From contig LJHW01000001.1 of NCBI GenBank assembly GCA_001295865.1, positions 62,001 to 126,000 on the forward strand: a DNA stretch of 64,000 bases, read 5' to 3'. Position 1 is the first letter of the stretch. Each line of letters opens with the position of its first letter. The DNA is from a beta proteobacterium AAP65 (GTDB lineage Bacteria > Pseudomonadota > Gammaproteobacteria > Burkholderiales > Burkholderiaceae_C). A program made the translations under genes and the position numbers. Shown here piece by piece: positions 57,228 to 64,000 of this stretch. The notes beneath the pieces were generated by a model that was given only the letters and a program-made list of their open reading frames with translations, was not told the DNA's origin and searched no databases.

Positions 57228-59102
57228 ATGGTGGAACACGACTTTTCGTCGCTCTTCGAGTTCCTGCCCATCGGGGCCTACCGCAAGCGCCCCGATGGGG
57301 TGATGCTGCGCAGCAACCCCGCGCTGGTGCGTCTGAACGACCTGGCCAGCGAGGCCGATCACCTGGCCATCGTCAACGGCGGGGCCGCCAGCTGGTATGT
57401 GCAGCCCGAACGTCAGCAGCGCTTCATGGCGCAGCTGCTCAGCGAAGACCGTGTGGTGGGTTTCGAGTCGGAGGTGCGCGCCCGCGGCAGCGGGCGCCGG
57501 CTCTGGGTGCGAGAAAACGCCCACGCCGTGCGCGGCGCCGACGGCGAGGTGCTGTTCTTCGAAGGCACGGTCGAAGAGATCACCGAGCAGGTGCAGGCGC
57601 GCGGCGCGCTGGAACGCCGCGAGCGTGAACTGCGCGAAATCACGGCCCAGGTGCCGGGCGTGGTCTACCGCGTGGTGCTGATGGCCGATGGCAGCCGCCA
57701 TCTCGACTTCATCAGCGATGGCGTGCGCCAGCTCTACGGCGTGGCGCCCGAAGAAGCGGTGCGCAACCGCCGCCTGCTGGCCCACTTCCGCCACCCCGAC
57801 GACCTGCCGCGTGTGGACGCCGAGCTCACCGCCGCCGCGCGCGCACGCCGCCCCTTGACCACCGAGTTCCGCATCCTGCGGGGCGACGGCAGCCAGCGCT
57901 GGGTGCAGCAGATCTCGGTGCCCGCCGAGAGCCTGGGCAGAGACCAGGTGCGCATCGGCGTGATGATCGACATCACCGAACGCAAGCAGGCCGAGCTGGC
58001 GCTGGCGCGCAGCGGCGAGCTGTGGAAACGCGCGCTGGAAGGCACCGGCGACGGCGTCTGGGACTGGCACATCCAGGAAGGCCGCGAGCTGCTCTCGCCA
58101 GCCTGCAAGGCGCTGTACGGCTTTGCACCCGACGAGCTGCCCGACACCCCCGACGCGCTGGACGCCCGCACACACCCGGAAGACCTGGAGCACATGCGCA
58201 TCGCGCGCGAAGCCCATTTCGCGGGCCAGGCACCGACCTACGTCAACGAGCACCGCGTGCAGTGCAAGGACGGCAGCTGGAAGTGGATCCTCTCGCGCGG
58301 CATGGTGCTGGCGCGTGACGAGCAGGGCCGGCCGCTGCGCATGGTGGGCACGCACACCGACATCACGCTGCGCAAGCAGGCCGATGCCTTGCGCGCAGAA
58401 CGTGACCGCGCCGCGGCGGCCGATCTCGCCAAGTCGCAGTTCCTCAGCCGCGTCAGCCACGAGCTGCGCACACCGCTGAACGCGGTGCTGGGCTTCACGC
58501 AGCTGCTCGAACTGGAGCCGGGTGACGGTGAACGCCAGCGGCAGTGGATCGCCCAGGTGCTGAGCTCGGGCCGGCACCTGCTGGCGCTGATGGACGACGT
58601 GCTCGACCTGAGCAGCGCACAGACCGGCCAGCTCGCGATGGCCACCGAAGTGCTGCCGCTGCGCGAGCCGCTGGACGAAGCGCTGGCGATGCTGGCGGCC
58701 ACCGCGGCCGAAGCCGGGGTGAGCCTGCACGACGACACGCGCAACGCCCCGCCCTGCGCGGTGCGCGCCGACCGCCGCCGCCTGCTGCAGGTCTTGATCA
58801 ACCTCATCGGCAACGCCATCAAGTACAACCAGCCGCAGGGCTGGGTGCGCCTGCAGGCGGAAACCCGCGCCGGCTGGGTGAGCCTGCACGTCATCGACAG
58901 CGGCCCGGGACTGGACGCCTTGGCGCAGGCGCGCCTGTTTCAGCCCTTCGAACGCCTGGGCGCGCTGCGCGGCCCGGTGGCCGGTACTGGCCTGGGCCTG
59001 GCGCTGAGCCGCGAACTCGCGGAAGCCATGGGCGGCAGCATCCAGGTGCATAGCGCGGCAGGCGCGGGCGCCACCTTCACGCTCAGCCTGCCGGCGGCCT
59101 GA
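57228..59102 (+). CDS. Soluble multi-PAS sensor histidine kinase (orphan)
   Basis: A 624-residue kinase without membrane segments. Three PAS/PAC units are visible at about 5-125, 130-250 (FISDGVRQLYGVAPEEAV, then VMIDITERKQ) and 255-385 (GDGVWDWHIQEGRELLSPA, then THTDITLRKQ). The H-box has His411 in SRVSHELRTPLNAVLG, the N-box is LIGNAIKYNQPQG and G-boxes are DSGPGLD and GTGLGLALS. No receiver domain and no regulator adjacent, so its partner is elsewhere. It starts 22 bp after the M14 gene and converges directly on metW. Confidence 0.92.
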   Translation: MVEHDFSSLFEFLPIGAYRKRPDGVMLRSNPALVRLNDLASEADHLAIVNGGAASWYVQPERQQRFMAQLLSEDRVVGFESEVRARGSGRRLWVRENAHAVRGADGEVLFFEGTVEEITEQVQARGALERRERELREITAQVPGVVYRVVLMADGSRHLDFISDGVRQLYGVAPEEAVRNRRLLAHFRHPDDLPRVDAELTAAARARRPLTTEFRILRGDGSQRWVQQISVPAESLGRDQVRIGVMIDITERKQAELALARSGELWKRALEGTGDGVWDWHIQEGRELLSPACKALYGFAPDELPDTPDALDARTHPEDLEHMRIAREAHFAGQAPTYVNEHRVQCKDGSWKWILSRGMVLARDEQGRPLRMVGTHTDITLRKQADALRAERDRAAAADLAKSQFLSRVSHELRTPLNAVLGFTQLLELEPGDGERQRQWIAQVLSSGRHLLALMDDVLDLSSAQTGQLAMATEVLPLREPLDEALAMLAATAAEAGVSLHDDTRNAPPCAVRADRRRLLQVLINLIGNAIKYNQPQGWVRLQAETRAGWVSLHVIDSGPGLDALAQARLFQPFERLGALRGPVAGTGLGLALSRELAEAMGGSIQVHSAAGAGATFTLSLPAA

Positions 59103-59687
59103 TCAGGCGCTCTCGAAGCGGAACACCGCCACGCTGGCCCGCAGGTTGGGCCAGCGCCGCACCAGCTGGCCGGCCTGCAGCCCGAAGCTGTCGGTGATCT
59201 GCAGGCCGCAGCGCCGCGCCAGCACGCCGAAATCGGCGTAGGTGCCGACGCGGATGTTGGGCGTGTCGAACCACTCGTAAGGCAGTGCGCGTGTCACCGG
59301 CATGCGGCCGGTCAGCACGTGCAGGCGGTTGGGCCAGTGCGCGAAGTTCGGGAAGCTGACGATGCCGATGCGGCCCACACGCGCCGTCTCGCGCAGCATC
59401 TTCTCGGTGTTGCGCAGGTGCTGCAGCGTGTCGAGCTGCAGCACGACGTCGAAGCTGCGGTCTTCGAACAGCGCCAGTCCTTCGTCGAGGTTGAGCTGGA
59501 TGACGTCGATGCCGCGTTTCACGCAGGCCTGCACGTTGGCATCGTCAATTTCGATGCCGTAGCCGGTGCAGCCCTTGCGGTCGCGCAGGTGGGCCAGCAG
59601 TTCACCGTTGCCGCAGCCGAGGTCGAGCACGCGGCTGCCGGCGGGCACCAGGTCGGCGATCAGCTCCAGGTCCTTGCGCTCGCTCAT
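59103..59687 (-). CDS. metW: Methionine biosynthesis protein MetW
   Basis: MetW (194 aa) is a SAM-methyltransferase-fold protein that partners with MetX in homoserine O-acyl transfer in betaproteobacteria and gammaproteobacteria. The SAM motif is [15 protein letters not shown] near 20, with [16 protein letters not shown] near 43 and [11 protein letters not shown] near 80. The start at 59687 overlaps the metX stop by 4 bp. The gene ends at 59103, directly against the stop of the converging kinase. Its regulation follows metX, so it is under the SAM-II leader. Confidence 0.95.
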   Translation of the reverse strand: MSERKDLELIADLVPAGSRVLDLGCGNGELLAHLRDRKGCTGYGIEIDDANVQACVKRGIDVIQLNLDEGLALFEDRSFDVVLQLDTLQHLRNTEKMLRETARVGRIGIVSFPNFAHWPNRLHVLTGRMPVTRALPYEWFDTPNIRVGTYADFGVLARRCGLQITDSFGLQAGQLVRRWPNLRASVAVFRFESA

Positions 59688-60832
59688 GGCCCCACCTCGG
59701 CTGCGATGCGCTCGAAGGTGCCGCGCATCACCGCGTGGTAGCGCGGGTCTTCGAGCAGAAAGGCGTCGTGCCCGTGCGGCGCATCGATCTCGGCGTAGCT
59801 GCACGCGATGCGGTTGGCCACCAGCGCCTTGACGATCTCGCGGCTGCGCTCGGGCGCAAAGCGCCAGTCGGTGGTGAAGCTCACGAGCATGAAACGTTTT
59901 TGCAGCGTTTCCGCGTTCGCGGCGAAGGCGCGCGCGAGGTCGCCGCCGTGCGCGGCCGCCGGGTCGAAGTAGTCGAGCGCGCGCGTGATCAGCAAATAGG
60001 TGTTGGCGTCGAAGTACTCGGCGAACTTGTCGCCCTGGTGTCGCAGGTAGCTCTCGATCTGGAACTCGATGTCCTGCGTGGAGTAGCGCAACGCCGCGGC
60101 CTTGAGCTCGCGGCCGAACTTGCTCTCCATCGCGTCTTCGGCCAGGTAGGTGATGTGGCCCACCATGCGCGCCACGCGCAGCCCGCGTTTGGGCACCACA
60201 CCGTGTTCGTAGAAATGGCCGCCGTGGAAATCAGGGTCGGTGACGATGGCGCGGCGCGCCACCTCGTTGAAGGCGATGTTCTGCGCGCTGAGGTTGGGCG
60301 CCGTGGCCACGGCGATGCAGTGGCGCAACCTCTCGGGGTGGCGCAGTGTCCACGCCAGCGCCTGCATGCCGCCCAGGCTGCCGCCCAGCACCGCGGCCAG
60401 CTGCGTGATGCCCAGGCGCTGCACCAGGCGCGCTTGTGCATCGACCCAGTCTTCCACCGTCACCACCGGGAAATCGGCGCCCCACACCCGCCCGGGCACG
60501 GCCGATGTCGGGTTCAGGTGCATGGGCCCGGTGCTGCCGAAACACGAGCCCGGGTTGTTGACGCCGATGACGAAAAAGCGGTTCGTGTCCAGCGGCTTGC
60601 CGGGGCCGATGAGGTTGTCCCACCAGCCCTTGTTGCCGCTGGCATCCACCCCGGCCACGTGGTGGCTGGCGTTGAGCGCGTGGCACACCAGCACGGCGTT
60701 GCTGCGCTCGGCGTTGAGCGTGCCGTGGGTCTCGTAGGTGAGCTGGTAGCTCGGCAACAGCGCGCCACTGCGCAGCGGCAGCGGCTCGCTGAAGTGCATC
60801 TGCTGGGCGGTGACGGGGCCGGCGGAAGACAT
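59684..60832 (-). CDS. metX: Homoserine O-acyltransferase MetX
   Basis: MetX (382 aa) acylates homoserine in the first committed step to methionine. The alpha/beta-hydrolase nucleophile is in [14 protein letters not shown] near 150; [12 protein letters not shown] near 100 and [13 protein letters not shown] near 50 are family signatures; the Asp is in [10 protein letters not shown] and the His in [13 protein letters not shown]. Whether it prefers succinyl- or acetyl-CoA cannot be read reliably. ATG 60832 gives [17 protein letters not shown]; a GTG at 60874 in the terminator stem would add 14 residues and is less likely. A SAM-II riboswitch precedes it. Confidence 0.96.
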   Translation of the reverse strand: MSSAGPVTAQQMHFSEPLPLRSGALLPSYQLTYETHGTLNAERSNAVLVCHALNASHHVAGVDASGNKGWWDNLIGPGKPLDTNRFFVIGVNNPGSCFGSTGPMHLNPTSAVPGRVWGADFPVVTVEDWVDAQARLVQRLGITQLAAVLGGSLGGMQALAWTLRHPERLRHCIAVATAPNLSAQNIAFNEVARRAIVTDPDFHGGHFYEHGVVPKRGLRVARMVGHITYLAEDAMESKFGRELKAAALRYSTQDIEFQIESYLRHQGDKFAEYFDANTYLLITRALDYFDPAAAHGGDLARAFAANAETLQKRFMLVSFTTDWRFAPERSREIVKALVANRIACSYAEIDAPHGHDAFLLEDPRYHAVMRGTFERIAAEVGP

Positions 60833-60838
60833 GGTCGG

Positions 60839-60879
60839 AAAAACAAGAAACCCGGTGCCGCATGAAGCGAACACCGGGT
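60839..60879 (-). terminator. Intrinsic terminator in the metX leader
   Basis: On the minus strand ACCCGGTG (60879-60872) pairs with CACCGGGT (60857-60850), with an inner CGC/GCG pair, followed by TTCTTGTTTTT. It sits between the SAM-II aptamer and the metX start, so it is the probable expression platform. Confidence 0.85.
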
Positions 60880-60886
60880 CGGGCGT

Positions 60887-60938
60887 CCTCTTTTAGCGGA
60901 ATTTGTTGAGCGCCCGCAATCTGGATCAAATCGGCGCT
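60887..60938 (-). ncRNA. SAM-II riboswitch (metX leader)
   Basis: Read on the minus strand, the leader matches the SAM-II aptamer. The P1 arms are AGCGCC (60938-60933) and GGCGCT (60914-60909). The pseudoknot pairs ATTTG (60931-60927) with CAAAT (60905-60901). The invariant GCTAAAAGAGG lies at 60897-60887, and GATTTGA and ATTGCGGGCGC are close to the known SAM-II RNA. SAM binding should stabilise the pseudoknot and shut off metX-metW. A -10 box TACAAT at 60954-60949 places the transcript start about 4 bases before the aptamer. Confidence 0.92.
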
Positions 60939-60948
60939 GTGCGGCGGC

Positions 60949-60954
60949 ATTGTA
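60949..60954 (-). promoter_or_regulatory. -10 box of the metX promoter
   Basis: TACAAT on the minus strand, with a start point expected near 60942. No strong -35 is visible. The spacing to the riboswitch supports this placement. Confidence 0.6.
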
Positions 60955-61091
60955 GCCAGCGGCCCCTGACGGCTGCAGCCCGCACGGCAGCCCGGCACGG
61001 CTGGAAAAACCGGCCAATTCAGGGCTTGTCCGTCGCTGCGGATGGCTAGCATCGCGCGAACCAAAGGCTGCACAAGAACGGGGTCAACCGC

Positions 61092-62777
61092 ATGCATGCA
61101 TGGCTGCACAGGATCGACCAGCACTTCCCGGTGCGCTACACGGCGTGGCTGCTCAGCGCCATCGGATGCCTGCTCTTCGCCTTCACCTGGGTGGCCTTCG
61201 GCTGGGGCGGGCCGGCCGCGCTGGTCTGCCTCTTCCTCGTGGCCCTGGGCTGGCGCGACGTGCGCCAGCGCCGCCACAGCATCCTGCGCAACTACCCCGT
61301 CATCGGGCATCTGCGTTTCCTGCTGGAGTTCGTGCGGCTGGAGGTGCGGCAGTACTTCATCGAAGGCGACAACGAGGCCACGCCTTTTTCGCGCACGCAG
61401 CGCAGCCTGGTCTACCAGCGGGCCAAGGGCCAATCCGACAAACGGCCCTTCGGCACCCAGCTTGATGTGCACGCGCCGGGCTACGAGTGGATCAACCACT
61501 CGATGAGCCCCAGCGCCGTGGCCACGCACGACTTCCGCGTCACCATCGGCCATGCCGACAACGGCTGCACCTTGCCCTACGCGGCCAGCCTCTTCAACAT
61601 CTCGGCCATGAGCTTCGGCGCTCTGAGCGCCAACGCCATCCTCGCGCTCAACGGCGGCGCCAAGAAAGGTGGCTTCGCGCACGACACCGGTGAAGGCAGC
61701 ATCAGCCAGCACCACCGCGTGCACGGCGGCGATCTCATCTGGGAAATCGGCAGCGGCTACTTCGGCTGCCGCGACGAGCAAGGCCGCTTCAACGAAGAGA
61801 AGTTCATCGCCAACGCACGCGAGCCGCAGGTGAAGATGGTGGAGCTCAAGCTCAGCCAGGGCGCCAAGCCCGGCCATGGGGGTGTGCTGCCGGGGTCCAA
61901 GGTCACGCCCGAGATCGCCGCCGCGCGCGGCGTGCCGGTGGGCGTGGACTGCGTCAGCCCGGCCAGCCACGGCGCTTTCAGCACACCGCGCGAGTTGCTG
62001 CAGTTCATCGCCAGGCTGCGTGAACTCTCAGGCGGCAAGCCCACGGGCTTCAAGCTCTGCATCGGCCACCCCTGGGAGTGGTTCGCGATCTGCAAGGCCA
62101 TGCTGGAAACCGACCTGGTGCCCGACTTCATCGTGGTGGACGGCGCCGAGGGCGGCACCGGCGCGGCGCCGCTGGAGTTCACCGACCACGTCGGCGCACC
62201 GCTGCAAGAAGGCCTGCTGCTGGTGCACAACACGCTCACCGGCCTGGGCCTGCGCCACCGCGTGAAGATCGGCTGTGCGGGCAAGATCATCGGCGCTTTC
62301 GACATCGCTCGCGCCATGGCCCTGGGCGCCGACTGGTGCAACGCGGCGCGCGGCTTCATGTTCGCCCTGGGCTGCATCCAGGCGCAGACCTGCCACACCG
62401 GCGCCTGCCCCACGGGCGTGACGACACAAGATCCGCAGCGCCAGAAAGCCCTGGTGGTGCCCGACAAGACCGAGCGTGTCTACCGCTTCCACCACCACAC
62501 GCTGGAAGCGTTGAAAGAGCTGGTGCAGGCCGCGGGGCTGCAGCACCCCAACGAGATCAGCGCCAGCCACATCGTGCGGCGCCGCGCCGACAGCGATGTG
62601 CGGCTGCTGGCCAACGAACTGAGCTTCGTGGCGCCCGGCACCTTGAAGGCCGCCATCGAAGGCCGCGGCGCCTGGCCGCACCGCGTCTACGAGCTCTACT
62701 GGCCGCTGGCCAGCGCCGACAGCTTTGCGCCGAAAGCCGAGAACCCCCGCGCGCTCAGCGCGGCCGGTGCATCTTGA
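61092..62777 (+). CDS. Membrane-anchored FMN glutamate-synthase-like protein
   Basis: A 561-residue protein with two membrane segments near the N-terminus (about 18-36 and 38-55, YTAWLLSAIGCLLFAFTWVA) and then the FMN-binding central domain of glutamate synthase. Visible are ISAMSFGALSANAILALNGG near 175, GAKPGHGGVLPGSKVTPEIA near 258, VDGAEGGTGAAPLEF near 352, and the 3Fe-4S motif C-x5-C-x4-C in GCIQAQTCHTGACPTG near 432. It lacks the glutaminase domain, so ammonia or a partner must supply nitrogen if it makes glutamate; its true reaction is unproven. ATG 61092. Divergent from metX. Confidence 0.88.
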   Translation: MHAWLHRIDQHFPVRYTAWLLSAIGCLLFAFTWVAFGWGGPAALVCLFLVALGWRDVRQRRHSILRNYPVIGHLRFLLEFVRLEVRQYFIEGDNEATPFSRTQRSLVYQRAKGQSDKRPFGTQLDVHAPGYEWINHSMSPSAVATHDFRVTIGHADNGCTLPYAASLFNISAMSFGALSANAILALNGGAKKGGFAHDTGEGSISQHHRVHGGDLIWEIGSGYFGCRDEQGRFNEEKFIANAREPQVKMVELKLSQGAKPGHGGVLPGSKVTPEIAAARGVPVGVDCVSPASHGAFSTPRELLQFIARLRELSGGKPTGFKLCIGHPWEWFAICKAMLETDLVPDFIVVDGAEGGTGAAPLEFTDHVGAPLQEGLLLVHNTLTGLGLRHRVKIGCAGKIIGAFDIARAMALGADWCNAARGFMFALGCIQAQTCHTGACPTGVTTQDPQRQKALVVPDKTERVYRFHHHTLEALKELVQAAGLQHPNEISASHIVRRRADSDVRLLANELSFVAPGTLKAAIEGRGAWPHRVYELYWPLASADSFAPKAENPRALSAAGAS

Positions 62778-63399
62778 AGAGCTGCTCGGGCCCGATGCTG
62801 AAGTAATCGGCCGGGCCGCCGCCGCGCAGGATGTGCTGGGCCTGGGCGGTGTCGTAAATGCCGTCCACCAGCAGTTCGCGCGCGATGTGCACGGCCACCA
62901 CCTCGCCCATCGTCAGCCAGGCACCGGCCGGGCTGCCGTCGCCGCCCTGCAGCGCGATGATCTGCGTGACCTTGCACTCGAAAGCCACCGGGCTTTCGCC
63001 CACCCGCGGCACGTTCACGTTTTGCGAGGCCACGGGCGTCAAGCCCGCGAGCTGGAACTCGTCGACCTCGGGCGGCACGGCCATGCAGGTGGTGTTCATC
63101 GCCTCGGCCAGCGGCCGCGTGACGAGGTTCCACACGAACTCGCCCGTGGCGCGCGCGTTGCGCAGGCTGTCCTTCTCCGACGTGCTGCTGAAACCGATCA
63201 GCGGCGGCGTGTAGTTGAAGGCATTGAAGAAGCTGTAGGGCGCGAGGTTGAGGACACCCTCGGCGCTGCGCGTGCTGACCCAGCCTATGGGCCGCGGGCC
63301 CACGATGGCGTTGAAAGGGTCGTGCGGCAGGCCGTGGCCGGCGCGCGGCTCGTAGCTGTGCAGCGCCGTGAACAGCGGCAGGCCAGGGGCGCCGGCCAT
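62755..63399 (-). CDS. Flavin reductase family protein
   Basis: A 214-residue FMN-binding split-barrel protein of the DIM6/NTAB flavin reductase family. Motifs: NAIVGPRPIGWVSTRSAEG near 31, NLAPYSFFNAFNYTPPLIGF near 52, and KDSLRNARATGEFVWNLV near 77. It probably reduces flavin with NAD(P)H for a partner oxygenase, but none is nearby. ATG 63399 shares a base with the upstream transferase stop (TGATG). Its 3' end overlaps the converging glutamate-synthase-like gene by 23 bp. Confidence 0.88.
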   Translation of the reverse strand: MAGAPGLPLFTALHSYEPRAGHGLPHDPFNAIVGPRPIGWVSTRSAEGVLNLAPYSFFNAFNYTPPLIGFSSTSEKDSLRNARATGEFVWNLVTRPLAEAMNTTCMAVPPEVDEFQLAGLTPVASQNVNVPRVGESPVAFECKVTQIIALQGGDGSPAGAWLTMGEVVAVHIARELLVDGIYDTAQAQHILRGGGPADYFSIGPEQLFKMHRPR

Positions 63400-64000
63400 C
63401 AAGCGGCCGGCGGCGCCGAATCGACGAAGCTCGGCCGTGCGGCCAGCTTGTCGTAGAGCTTGTGCAGGTGGGGGTGGGCGCCGCGCCAGTCGATGGCGGG
63501 GAAGCGGAAATCGAGGTAACCCAGCGCGCAGCCCACCGCGATGTCGGCCAGCGTGAGGTGGTTGCCGGCGCAGTAGGGTTTGTCGCCCAGGCCCAGGCTC
63601 ATGGACTTCAGCGCGTTGTGCACGGCGCGCATCTGGCGGTCTATCCAGGCCTGCGAACGCTGCTCTTCGCTGCGGCCTCCCCAGGTGGCTTCCAGGCGGG
63701 CCAGGATGCTGGCGTCGAGCAGGCCGTCGGCCAGCGCTTCCCAGGTGCGCACCTCGGTGCGTTCACGGCCGCTGGGCGGGATCAGCTTGCCCACGGGCGA
63801 GAGCGTGTCGAGGTACTCGACGATGACGCGCGAATCGAAGATGGCTTCGCCACCGTCCAGCACCAGGCAGGGCACCTTGCCCAGCGGGTTGCTCTTGACG
63901 ATGTTGTCGTTGCCCCAGACGTCTTCCAGCACCAGCTCGCAGTCGAGCTTCTTTTCGGCCATCACGACGCGCACTTTGCGCACGTAGGGGCTGGTGAGTG
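63399..64000 (-). CDS. Glutathione S-transferase family protein (start beyond window edge)
   Basis: The thioredoxin-like N-domain is visible from LTSPYVRKVRVVMAEK, with the catalytic Ser next to Pro-Tyr; the first few residues lie beyond base 64000. NPLGKVPCLVLDGG and the glutathione-binding FDSRVIVEYLD follow. The helical C-domain has LTLADIAVGCALGYLDFR. About 200 residues are present, near full length. It likely conjugates or reduces small electrophiles with glutathione; the substrate is unknown. It is translationally coupled to the flavin reductase downstream. Confidence 0.92.
   Translation of the reverse strand, partial: LTSPYVRKVRVVMAEKKLDCELVLEDVWGNDNIVKSNPLGKVPCLVLDGGEAIFDSRVIVEYLDTLSPVGKLIPPSGRERTEVRTWEALADGLLDASILARLEATWGGRSEEQRSQAWIDRQMRAVHNALKSMSLGLGDKPYCAGNHLTLADIAVGCALGYLDFRFPAIDWRGAHPHLHKLYDKLAARPSFVDSAPPAA

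Noticed and set aside
60833-60874. GTG 60874 as metX start
   Set aside because: It lies in the terminator stem and adds 14 residues absent from the usual MetX N-terminus, though it cannot be excluded entirely.

Overview
This is a GC-rich (about two thirds to 70 percent G+C by eye), densely packed chromosomal segment from a betaproteobacterium, most likely a Burkholderiales member of the Rubrivivax/Leptothrix/Ideonella/Aquincola type. Supporting signs are mreBCD-mrdA-rodA divergent from gatCAB, a DUF2889 protein, a PEP-CTERM protein, a CTGT-N8-ACAG-like SOS box at recA, metX-metW transsulfhydrylation genes and lptD-surA-ksgA. I see no tRNA, rRNA, CRISPR array, insertion sequence or prophage. 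About 57 genes fill the window. The only gene-free stretch over 300 bases is 14225-14593, and the genes at both window edges are cut.

Layout. 1-5.9 kb (minus): edge-truncated Ser/Thr kinase, TerC exporter, sucCD, DUF2889, recX-recA with a LexA-like box. 6.1-8.4 kb (plus): TctD/TctE-like two-component system. 8.4-14.2 kb (minus): the rod-shape operon mreB-mreC-mreD-mrdA-rodA, divergent from gatCAB at 14.6-17.8 kb. 17.9-21.3 kb: DUF4124 protein and pyrE (minus), exonuclease III (plus), and an unusual cyclic-nucleotide-binding protein with a FliG-like C-terminus (minus). 21.5-24.7 kb (plus): alpha/beta hydrolase, M20 peptidase, PEP-CTERM protein. 24.8-28.4 kb: DedA and an ABC exporter (minus) divergent from a LysR regulator. 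28.5-30.9 kb (plus): two fasciclin-domain exported proteins behind a 20-bp perfect palindrome. 30.9-36.2 kb: a remnant of the sugar kinase AmgK (minus) divergent from lptD-surA-ksgA. 36.4-37.4 kb (minus): secreted guanyl-type RNase with its barstar inhibitor. 37.5-39.8 kb: malic enzyme maeB (minus), divergent from a six-gene plus-strand operon at 40.0-45.8 kb (DctS/DctR-like two-component pair, thiL, pgpA, pncC, 2-hydroxyacid dehydrogenase). 45.8-50.3 kb (minus): secreted M28 aminopeptidase and pntAB. 50.5-59.1 kb (plus): geranylgeranyl-reductase-like flavoprotein, cyclophilin lipoprotein, YafJ-type amidotransferase, LytS/LytTR pair, M14 carboxypeptidase, orphan PAS kinase. 59.1-60.8 kb (minus): metX-metW behind a SAM-II riboswitch and intrinsic terminator. 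61-64 kb: membrane-anchored glutamate-synthase-like flavoprotein (plus), flavin reductase and an edge-truncated glutathione transferase (minus).

How the genes fit together. The window is mostly core housekeeping: TCA cycle and C4-dicarboxylate metabolism (sucCD, maeB with a Dct-like sensor), SOS repair (recA/recX/exonuclease III), cell shape (mre/mrdA/rodA), outer-membrane assembly (lptD/surA), asparaginyl/glutaminyl-tRNA amidation (gatCAB), methionine synthesis under SAM feedback, and NADPH balance (pntAB, maeB). Most interesting are the SAM-II leader of metX, a kinase-dead AmgK-like protein in the conserved amgK position beside lptD with murU missing, a cNMP-binding/FliG-like chimera, an RNase-barstar pair with its own sigma70 promoter, and a strong operator-like palindrome before a fasciclin lipoprotein that grew by internal duplication.
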